Source: Icerya purchasi (taxonomy: Eukaryota; Arthropoda; Insecta; Hemiptera; Monophlebidae). Taken from it: a stretch of 64,000 nt of DNA. The position numbers were made by a program, and so were the translations under genes. Shown piece after piece: positions 55,447 to 64,000 of this stretch (the stretch's first letter is position 1; every line of letters begins with the position of its first letter). Where the stretch lies: contig CM077116.1 in assembly GCA_039619475.1 (NCBI GenBank), forward strand, positions 24,315,191 through 24,379,190. The letters run 5' to 3'. A model generated the notes under the pieces. That model made no database searches. It had not been told where the DNA came from and saw nothing but the letters and a program-made list of their open reading frames with translations.

Positions 55447-56929
55447 ATCAAATTTTTATTTTCATAATAAAAAAATTATTAAAATTTGTATCTGTCTCGC
55501 TACAATATATATAGACCATCAGGGTGTGTGGCACGGGAACAAGTGACGTGAAGGAGTGAACCTTGTAAGAAAAACAGTTGAAGATCGACACCAGAGCGGC
55601 CTTTTCTGCTTGTACAACTTCTGTTAATCGCCATAGGCTCACAGGAAAAACCTGTATTCGCTTGAGACAGGAAATTAGTTAGAATGGTGTACGTGGTATA
55701 AATACCGCGTTTTCTTTACGCTACGTCTTTTTTAAAATTCCTACCGGAATTTTGATTTTTCTACAGTTTGATTGAAGTGTTAGTTCCGTTGTTTAACTGT
55801 TGTTTCAAAGAAACCTAATCAGAACACCGACTTGTTCAGATTTAATGATTTTTTCAGCTGCCGAAGCTATTTTGAGCAAGTCGATTCTTCCGCAGTGTAG
55901 GTGATCTTTCGGAATTTTCAAGAAAAGGGAAGGTGTAAAAAATTTCATCTCTTTCAAAATAATAAACAGTTTTTCCAAATATACATTTCTTTCGAAAGCA
56001 GTAAAAGGAACAGCGGTGTGTATACCCGGTTGGAATCACGTTGCCGCACACATTAGAACTTAGGAAAATTTCATTTGCGCTAAGTAGACTTCTTCAGTGG
56101 CGAGAGCAAAGTGATATTTGCGATAGTTCTAATTGTCAGTAAACTCGAGGACTAAGGAATTAACGGGAACATTTTTTCAAAATTGATCCATTAATTTCCG
56201 CATATGAAGACTAACTTAGTTGTAATTTTATATACCCGATTCTTCAAATTTCGAAATTATCTCCTACCCCTCAGTAATCCGTTTAAGTTATGCCCGTGTT
56301 ATTTGTTTAATTAACAGTTGCGCGACAATTTATAATTTGGATTTTATTAATTTTCCCAAAACACTTTCGCTGTAACTTCCATTACATGTTTTTAAAATAA
56401 TTTATGCATATTTATGAAACCGTTAGAGTATATTTTTACACTGCTGTAAGAAGGGGGAAAAACAGCATAGATTTGGACGAATAAAAACTCAGCTTATTCA
56501 TAAAATGTGTTATTTGTTACTACGGAAGCTGAAATGTGCAGTCATCGATAGCGTAGCATGTTTAGTTGTGGTCATTAAATTCATTGAAGATAACGAATAC
56601 ATCCGTACGATTAACCGGTTTTATTTATTGTTGTTTGGGTTTTCGAACAGTGTATTGTTTTATTGTTTTATAATCGTTGATAATGACTGCGAGACACAAC
56701 ATCAATTACGTGCATTTTATTATTGTGGTGGTCTTAATTAAAAATAAACCAAATGTATTTTATTACTACTTGATAAGCCGGTAGAAATCAGTTAGACCGC
56801 AAAATACTGTACTATACAAGTTTAAATTACATATTCGTAGACAATTAAAAGTATTGCATTCGTTCCCCGGTATATGGCACGTTTTCGAGTATGCGCATCT
56901 GAAAACTCACTTATAAAGATACAAGGCCA
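55447..56929. other. non-coding stretch
   Basis: GC content is slightly higher at 55510-55680, but no protein or RNA is recognised. A 78-codon frame at 56505 is unidentified. Confidence 0.45.
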
Positions 56930-57620
56930 AAAATCGTGTAGTACCTAGAAAGTTGACTTTTTTTTTTTTTTTTTTTAATTTAAGTATTTTCTTCGTTAAA
57001 TTATAGAACTATGGACCCCCAAAAATTATAAAATTAAACCGCCAAATTTTGAAAAAAGTAAAAATCAAGTTTTCAGAAAATTTTTTTAAAAATAATTCCA
57101 CAAACTGTTCTATAATAGCGACACGGATTTTTTTTTTTTTTTTTTACTTTTTTTTCGATCGACGTATTTTTGTCTGCAGAATACCGCAAAAATCCAAAAT
57201 ATTAAAATTTAAAATTCGGGGAAATACACGTCTAAAGTGGTACGATGAAAAAATTTAAAAAAATCACAGCCCTTTCTGCTAAAGCTAAAGAGTTAATTTT
57301 CTTTTTAAGTGACTTATTTTAATCGCTAAAATATAAAAAAATCTATGGGATCCTTAAAATTTTAGGATCAAGGAGCCTAAAATTTGAATCATATGGAAAT
57401 TTCATAACCCGTTCTATATTAGCCGCGAAATTTATTTTATTTTTTAATCGGCGTATTTTTGTCTGCAGAATGTGGCGAAAATACAAAAGTCCAAAAGTTT
57501 TGAAATTTAAGATTCCAAATTTAGTTTAATATACATCTAAAACGGAGGACTGTAAATTAAAAAAAAAAAAATTCACGGCCTCTTCTGGATTAAAAATGAA
57601 AAAAAAAATCATTACCCCAT
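56930..57620. repeat. second tandem array, about 289 bp unit, 2.3 copies
   Basis: TTTTTGTCTGCAGAAT recurs with a spacing of 289 bp (TGTCTGCAGA at 57171 and 57460). Matched flanking blocks occur in both units: CTGTTCTATAATAGCG / CCGTTCTATATTAGCCG before it, and ACGTCTAAAGTGG / ACATCTAAAACGG plus TCACAGCCCTTTCTG / TCACGGCCTCTTCTG after it. The partial first unit starts near 56935 (CTATGGACCCCC, matching CTATGGGATCC at 57341). The unit length is close to that of the array at 8.0 kb, but the sequences do not obviously align. Confidence 0.72.
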
Positions 57621-58512
57621 TTGTATATTCGCTTTCCGGTTACCGTATTGCTTTCCATTTCGATATTTTTTTGGATCTTTTATATTGCTTTTTATAAAAT
57701 TTGTGTTTATACTTTTTTTTTTTTTTTTGATTTACTCCACTATTACTTTTTATTTTATTTTATTTTATTCGGTCGTTTTTTATAGTGAAACATATTTTGC
57801 TTTAGATTATGTTGATTTAGTATTGCCGAGACGTTAGAGGAATCGCTAGTTTACTACTAACGTTCTAAACCAGTAAATCGACTTGTTTTGACGTTTGTTA
57901 CGTTGTTCTAGAGAAAGTTAATTTTTTCCGATAATTTAACAAAATAATGAAGGGATAGTGGAATTAATTGTCAGTCTTAGAAGTGCGGCATTATTTTTCG
58001 TCTGTTTTAAGGTGAAATTGTAGCGTTGTGATAAAGTTGTTCGGACTGTTTGAAATTTTGCTGTAATTTTTCATGCAACTTTTCTTGAAAACGACGAAAA
58101 ACCAGTTTTCGACATTGAAAAAGTTATTTCTGGTTTTATTTTCTAGTTGTATACGTTAATAACAAAATAATAATAATAATAATAAAAATCACGCTTAAAG
58201 GGCGTTTTAAAAATAAATTTCGACATTTTTACAACATTGTACATGTCAAATCGTAGAAAATTTTTCCTTACTGATAACGACGTTATTTATTTATGTTACT
58301 AATAACACGCTGTTGATAGATGATGTAAAATCGCTGATACATAGCCAATGTTTTCATTTATTAATTACATATTATTTTTTATTTATCTTCAGTTTTGGCC
58401 CGTGGCATTACCAGTTTTACATCAGTCGATGAAGTACGTTTCTATTATTATTATTAGATCGGTAATCGCATTATATTTCGATTTAAGCGCAGCTTTCGAT
58501 ATTATCATAATA
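57621..58512. other. AT-rich non-coding spacer
   Basis: T runs near 57712-57728 and (TAA)n near 58168. Nothing else recognised. Confidence 0.5.
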
Positions 58513-58591
58513 CAATAAACTCAGCCATTATGGCTTCAAAGGCAATATTTACAGTTGATATAAAAGCTATTTAGAACAGAAATTTTTTTGC

Positions 58592-58634
<43 letters not shown>
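58513..58634 (+). mobile_element. repeat family B fragment plus (TA)n
   Basis: AATAAACTCAGCCATTATGG then CTTCAAAGGC matches the left end of repeat B. The rest is lost or unrecognisable, and a (TA)20 tract (58595-58634) follows, abutting the hAT insertion site. Confidence 0.5.
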
Positions 58635-58637
<3 letters not shown>

Positions 58638-58649
58638 GATGGTCTAGTA

Positions 58650-60678
58650 CAGGAATCGGCAACCTATGATCCGGGGGGGTCACCGAGTGACCCGTTTGAT
58701 AATTTCAAGCGACCCACTTTAGTTCCGAAAATCAAGTATAACATATAAAAATAAATTATAAAACATAAACATGAAAAAACATTTTGAGAATAAAAAAAAT
58801 TGAAATTAGATACTAAGAACTACATTTTAATTCGTGTTGAGCATCGCCAGCGTAACGAACGTCGCCCTACACGTGTAAACACGCGTATGGCTGCGACGTA
58901 CTTTTTAGCGATAGTTGAGAGTTGTGACCAGCTGACAGCACAGGCAGTCATTTTTTACCTTGTTGGTAGACGCGTGTGTCGTTCTCTCAGTTACTAGTCA
59001 ATTATAGTTATAGCATATGTTCATTAGCACAAGAATAGTGATGCAATTATAGTTACTCAGCTAAATAATTATTACATGTAATAAATATTATTATTTAACA
59101 AAAAATTACCATGAACAAACAAAAAGCAAAAAAGAGATTATTTCAAGATGTGTGGACAGAAACGGATGGGTGTATCGAAAATGGTGACAAATTGATATGC
59201 ACTTCATGTACAGATATAATTACCGCCAGAACTTACGTAATATTGAGCGACACTTTTCTTCAAAACATAAAGATGTGAGTGAAATGGCAATAAATCTGAA
59301 TACATCGCTAAACGTGAATTCAATTTTGGAAAACAAAATAAATTCTTAAAGGGTTTTGCTACCAGCAACAATCACGCTACATCTGCCGGCTTTGTTGAAG
59401 CTCTTAGTATTGGTACTAACGGAAAACCATTTACAGACCGCGAGTTTTTGAAAAACGCCTTCATAAATTGCTCCCCTAACACTTATTTAATGACTTCGCA
59501 AATAAAAAACAAATAATTGAGAGAATCAAAAAAAATGCCATTGTCAGCTAGAACAGTTCAGCGTTGCGTTGAAGATATGGCCAAAAATATTGATGAACAG
59601 GTCAAATGTGATTTATTATCTTGTGACATAATTAGCATTGAAATTGATGAAAGTACCGATATAAATAGTATTGATAGGCTTGCAATAATTATTAGATTTG
59701 CATCAACAAATAGCTCGAAGATCAATGAAGAACTATGCGTTCTTGCTTCAATAAATGACACAACCAAAGGCACTGATATTTTTCGTCAAGTACAAGAGTT
59801 TACGAATTTCAAAAATGGGCAAATATTGGATTTAAAAATTAAATTGTTTTCCATAACAACTAATGGTGCTCCAAGTGTGAGAGGAAAAACTGTTGGATTT
59901 GTAAAACTAATGGAAAATAAACTTGGTGCTCACTTCTATCGTTTCATTGTACCATACATGAAGAAAATTTATTTGCAAAGGCGTCTACATAACAACTTAA
60001 GGATGTAATCGAAAAGGTTGCTACGATCGTTAACATGATAATAGCGCGATCAACATTAGTACACAGGTGCTTTAAAGCTTTTTTGGAGGAAATTGAATGG
60101 AAATATGGACGATGGTTAAGTCGAGGCAAAGTTCTTAATAGATTTGTAGAGTGTTTTGATGATATACAAATATTTCTTCACGAAGTCGGTGAAAATGATC
60201 TTGAACTCAATAATAAACAATGGTTTTTAAGACTTTTGTTCTTAACAGACATAATGAACCATTATAATGATTTCAACGTACGACTCCAAGGAAATAACCA
60301 GAAAATTTTGAAAATGTATGAGGAATGGAATGGAAGAGTTTTACTTCAAAATTGATATTATTTGCAACTGATATAAAAACTAAAAAATTTCATTTCTTTC
60401 TCTTGTTAATTAAAAAGGGAACATGAAAGAGAAAATATCGATGAAAGCAATCTAAATATGTTCGAAAGTTGGATTTTCGTCATTAAAAGTGAATATGAAA
60501 GTTGGTTTATAAATAAAGTTCATTCAACTATGTTTGTAATTATTTTTTTAATAAAATTCATCTTATTATTTACTAAAAGACTATTTTGATATGAAAATAT
60601 CTCGCGATTTAACCGTCTCTTTAATACTCACATTTTGGTTGATTTTGACCCGCGACCAAAAAAGGTTGCCGACCCCTG
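58650..60678 (+). mobile_element. complete but inactive hAT element with 8 bp target duplication
   Basis: The 2029 bp element has inverted termini CAGGAATCGGCAACCT at the left and, as reverse complement, CAGGGGTCGGCAACCT at the right (14 of 16 match). It is flanked by perfect 8 bp repeats GTCTAGTA at 58642-58649 and 60679-60686, proving hAT transposition. Both subterminal regions carry G/C-rich GACCCG motifs (GAGTGACCCGTTT; TTGACCCGCGACC). It contains one broken transposase gene on the + strand. Confidence 0.95.
59111..60540 (+). pseudogene. hAT transposase pseudogene (GTF2IRD2/SCAND3-like group)
   Basis: Starts at the ATG at 59111 (MNKQKAKKRLFQDVWTETDG). It continues into a BED-like zinc finger split by a frameshift (LICTSC, then NLRNIERHFSSKHKD). 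After a frameshift and two stops near 59350-59516 comes the longest frame (59517-60008): ISIEIDESTDINSIDR carries the first catalytic Asp. SITTNGAPSVRGKTVGFVKL is the second catalytic block, where the family Asp (TTDGAP) is Asn. A frameshift follows the HFYRFIVPYM region (family H--IHQE). The frame at 60035-60355 gives LVHRCFKAFLEEIEWKYGRW and LSRGKVLNRFVECFDDI. A last match, FESWIFVIKSEYESWF, lies near 60460. The C-terminal dimerisation domain is missing. It cannot encode an active enzyme. Confidence 0.88.
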
Positions 60679-60686
60679 GTCTAGTA

Positions 60687-62030
60687 GAAAATATAGGTGT
60701 GTAATGCTGGGTAATGTGTTCTACCCATCATACTTCATCCTAATATATTTTATGTAAATTATAGTAAATATTAACACGAGAAATTAGTACGCTATACATA
60801 CGCGGTACGGTTCTAACTTACGATAGGCGTTATCTAAGGATATTGTAAACGCTATTTTAGCAAGATATGGGAAATCAATCTATAAATGCTTATTTAGAGA
60901 CTGCTTAATAGTAATATTGTTAACAATCTAAGAAAATTGAACTACTCTTTTCTACTATTTAAAACTATATTTTTCTCCAAATCAAGTACGTCGTTTATGT
61001 TTAGCGCTATACCAACCAACTTCATTATATGGAATAACGCCCAGGGATGGAACGCCAATAGAATGATTACAAAAATGGACTATAAAAAATCCGTTTTGAA
61101 ATAGAGTCAGCTTACTGTTGAGGAATTACAGAAAATACTGTTGGTTTGTTTCACGTCATACGGAGCGGATTTTACATTAAATTTAGCTAAAGTGGAACCA
61201 AAATGAATGGAACTCCTTGTACCGCCGTGGCACATTAAAACTAGAATAATAGGAAGAATGATAAACTTGTGAAGGATACAATATATATTGCACAATCTGT
61301 CAAGAGAATTGAAAATTTATTTTAAAATCTAATTTTAAAAAAAAAAACGACGTAGGAAATAGTTGATGTTTTGTGTTAAATTTGAACACATATAAACGAA
61401 TAAAATGTAGATGTTTGCAATATGTACGGCATAGTAATAGTAGTGCACGTGTAATTTGTACGCTTCATATGGAAATATGATTGAAAACTGGTGGGCATAC
61501 CGCTATGCGCATATATGTGTAGTTAATATTTAGTATCATTACAGGTATGTATGTATATAGATATTTCTCAATGTATCAGTCGAGGATTATATTCAATTCC
61601 ATTACGGAAATTAGTATTTACATCCTGAAATTCGTAGTGGTTTGGGACATCATCGTAGGATGGTGTTCCAGTTTATAGGCCGTGCATAGTTAAAAAATTG
61701 CCGTTTCATTTATTTAAAATTATACCGGCGTAACGTATAGCGCAAGGTCAAAACAACCACTATGTTCGAGAATAAGATTTAATAGAAATATTTGTATTTT
61801 TCTAAAACGTTTATTCTATTGCTGATAAATTTATCTCCTTATTGGCAGCAAATCCAAATATGGCATCCTCGGTAATTGGAGATACCGGGGAATTACTCTG
61901 ATCGCTGAAATGTAAGTTGAACAAGTTTTCGATAGTATACACTGGTTTGCATCAGTGAGCAATAAATTATTTCCAAAGTGAAAACGAATTGTATTAAGAG
62001 AACATAATGCTTCATTTTGTCGTTGCGATA
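60687..62030. other. AT-rich non-coding stretch
   Basis: No gene recognised. The 62-codon minus frame at 61107-61295 is unidentified. Confidence 0.5.
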
Positions 62031-62175
62031 GCCTAATTGCTAGAGCATTCGACTTCTGTTACAGAAGTGTCGAGTTTGATCCTAGACGTCGACAGAGATT
62101 ACAAAATAAATAAACTAACCGCTAATAGAATCATACGAAGGCAATAGTATTTTTTTTTTTTTTTTTTTTTTTCTT
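62031..62175 (+). mobile_element. tRNA-like SINE unit
   Basis: GATAGCCTAATTGCTAGAGC (A box/D arm) is followed by an anticodon-like hairpin (ACTTC-TGTTACA-GAAGT) and GAGTTTGATCCTAG (B box/T arm). Spacing is tRNA-like. The loop lacks T at position 33 and the acceptor stem is poor, so this is a tRNA-derived SINE, not a gene. About 90 bp of AT-rich body ends in a T25 tract (62150-62172). The T tract may be a pol III terminator or an unrelated homopolymer. Confidence 0.5.
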
Positions 62176-63017
62176 GTTTGGGTTTTTCCCTGGGCTTGTC
62201 AGCAACGGACGATAGTAAACACATGTATGCCATCGTATGCGCGCTAATTAATGTGCAGTAGGCAGACGCGCACGAAGGACTGCATTTGCGTATCGATAAA
62301 TTAAATGATTAATAATCAGTGCAAAGTGTAGAAGTGTAATATTTTTTGTGTCTATACTCATATTGCATATAACAGTTGCCTAGTATACTATGTCTATGTC
62401 TGTACAGCTGGAGCGTACGAACAGGTAGTCGCCGATGTTCAGAAGCTGAGTATAGCACTACGATGATGAGTGCTCTATTTGGAAATTCAGTACGCGGATA
62501 CAGATTTAAAAGTGGATTATGATGTGACATTAATGAATTGAGCTCTTAGAAATAGTAAAGTAACTTTTCACCGAATCAGGGAAGATTAATAATAGTTTTC
62601 TGTGCCTGATTGTTTAATCGACTGAAGTTACACGACGTTACATCAGTTAAAACATTGATCAATTGTTTCTGTGAATGTATTGTGTTTCTCGGTACTGGTT
62701 GATGAGTCGAAAGAAAAAATCTGCTTAGCTAAATAGTTGATGGGTGTAATGTTTGCGTCCGATTCTTGCGTGAAATATAACATATTTGAGCTACGCTGTT
62801 GTGTCGGCATCGTTGTAATCGTTACCCATTAATACATACGAAGAAGCCGAAATCTAAATCGAAAAGATAGATAAAATGAAAGGAAGTTGTTCAAAAAAAA
62901 GAATAATAGAAGTAAGATCGGGCTAGAAGTCGGTATTTTGAGACGGGAAACTTCTGCTCCGAGTTTTCGTACAGCTTAAGACGACGATCTAGCTACTAGC
63001 GTAATAGGAATATGTTT
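62176..63017. other. non-coding stretch of mixed composition
   Basis: GC-richer than average (62200-62300 and 62900-63000), but no protein, RNA or shared repeat was recognised. Confidence 0.4.
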
Positions 63018-63290
63018 GTATATATAAATATATAAAACGGCCGTTTTGACCTCAAAGGGGACTCTGCCCCTTGACCCCTTTTGCTTACATTTTCTCTTTC
63101 TCTTCTATACTTTGTATAAAATGATCAAAATTTACAACGTCATTCTTACCAGCATCGACACAAAAAAAAAAATAACATAATCTCAAGAATCCTATCCTAA
63201 CATTTAACTTTCGTTACATAAAATACGGATATTTTTTCTGATGGGAGCCGGCTTAAAAATTACATTGTAATTAATATATATATATATATG
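63018..63290 (+). mobile_element. repeat family B, copy 4
   Basis: It starts in TATATATAAATATATAAAAC. It continues GGCCGTTTTGACCTCAAAGG, CTGCCCCTTGACCCC, CTTTGTATAAAATGATCAAA and TTACAACGTCATTCTTA. It ends AAAATTACATTGTAATTAA followed by TA. It is more diverged than copies 1 and 3, and its terminal inverted repeat is no longer perfect. Confidence 0.7.
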
Positions 63291-63439
63291 TATTTAACAA
63301 TGTTTCTGGCCTGATCTTAAGGAAAAGAACCGCGGGGCACTTGACGGGAGAGAATAGTAGTCATGAAGTGTTCTTCACATTTTTTTCAGTTTTTATTTCT
63401 TTTTATGGGTTGGTCGATTTGGACGTTGGCTCAATTATT

Positions 63440-63890
63440 AGCGAAGGAAAGGAATATCAGATCTCTAAACGATCAAAGGTAGCAGACAGAAAGATACAAA
63501 AATCGGTATAACAAAGGGAGGAGGAAAGGAGAGGGAGTACGCCTTCTGTGAGGAGCAGGGAGATCTATTAGTAAAAGTGACCAGCTGGAAAAGGAACGTT
63601 CAGCGGCAGCGATGTAAGGGCATTAAAAAAAAGTATGATCACCATTAGACATAAAAAAAGAAAATGAATAGCGGAGATGATAACAAAATGAAGAAAATAC
63701 GAGTGAGAAATGAAAAACCGATGAGCCATGCAAACTATGCTCAAAACATAAACGACGGATTGAGCGGTAAACGCTGAAAAGAGAGGAAATTAAGAAACTA
63801 AGAACAAGGCGGGAGATTCGCTTGAATAGACGGATAGAAGGAGCCAGGATTTGAAAATGAAGAGCAGTAATATCTACTTCGTAATTTACA
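63440..63890. repeat. purine-rich dispersed block, copy 2
   Basis: Diverged partner of 28875-29330. Landmarks in common are GGGCATTAAAAAAAAGTATG then ATCACCATTA, AATGAAAAACCGATGA, and the closing GAATAGACGGATAGAAGGAG plus CCAGGATTTGAAAATGAAGA. Nature unknown. Confidence 0.45.
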
Positions 63891-64000
63891 ATGAGCTTGC
63901 AGAGGGAAATGTGAAGTGTGATTAAAAAATGTTAAGAAATATTCCAGTAGAAGAAGCTAAATGAGCTAATGTGTCCGGTAAGTCATTGCCTTCGATTCCA

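Noticed and set aside
8035..57620. One satellite family spanning the 8.0 kb and 56.9 kb arrays
   Set aside because: Periods agree (286-289 bp), but I could not align the unit sequences convincingly, so they are reported as separate.
58800..58997. 65-codon frame at the left of the 58.6 kb hAT
   Set aside because: It lies in the subterminal non-coding part of the element, before the transposase start at 59111, and matches nothing recognised.
62031..62120. Functional tRNA gene
   Set aside because: A and B box patterns are present but the acceptor stem is poor and position 33 of the anticodon loop is G. A SINE head is more likely.
1..64000. CRISPR arrays, operons, bacterial promoters or phage genes
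   Set aside because: No spaced identical repeats, no clustered ORFs and no prokaryotic signals. The content is that of an animal nuclear genome.

Overview
This looks like nuclear DNA from an arthropod, most probably an insect. The evidence is a very A+T-rich background, splice-site and poly(A) signals, dense microsatellites, and relics of animal transposon families: mariner, hAT, Jockey, RNase H-bearing LINEs and tRNA-derived SINE-like units. There are no operons, Shine-Dalgarno sites or CRISPR arrays. I cannot name the species; a hemimetabolous insect such as a hemipteran is only a guess. Every statement below comes from reading the sequence, and no database search was possible.

Layout. 0-4.7 kb: three mariner relics, the 3' end of a zinc-finger LINE and an unidentified GC-richer island. 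4.8-5.7 kb: the only segment resembling a host gene, two candidate last exons (+) with poly(A) signals. 8.0-9.2 kb: a tandem array of about 288 bp units and a near-perfect hairpin. 12.1-14.4 kb: a nested stack in which an RNase H LINE is split by a 0.9 kb solo-LTR-like element (family A), itself carrying a microsatellite-flanked element (family B) and a fold-back element. 15.1-18.1 kb: a hAT relic (-) and a Jockey relic (+). 20.0-23.2 kb: an inverted-repeat unit, two hAT-type MITEs with exact 8 bp target duplications at overlapping sites, and a MULE-like relic. 24.3-36.9 kb: almost gene-free and T-rich on the + strand, with a candidate first exon ending in a consensus donor at 24640 and another GC-rich CRE-containing island at 32.5 kb.

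37.2-41.7 kb is the liveliest part. It holds a complete mariner with matched inverted termini, TA flanks and an uninterrupted 358-codon transposase bearing all three catalytic Asp. Next come B (-), A (+), a LINE fragment, A (-), and a LINE whose 5' segment is inverted with the geometry expected of twin priming. 43.4-50.3 kb: a tRNA-like SINE unit, an RNase H LINE with poly(A), another LINE 3' end, a hAT terminus, a further LINE end and a second copy of the 5' end of the mariner found at 0.8 kb. 54.4-63.9 kb: more B copies, long microsatellites, a second array of about 289 bp units, and a complete but dead 2.03 kb hAT (58650-60678) with a perfect 8 bp target duplication.

The genes do not form a pathway. 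The window is a transposon graveyard around at most one or two fragments of host gene. I found no convincing new biological system. The most useful observations are the intact mariner, the A/B repeat families defined here from several copies in one window, the twin-primed LINE, the paired MITEs and the possible host-gene ends.
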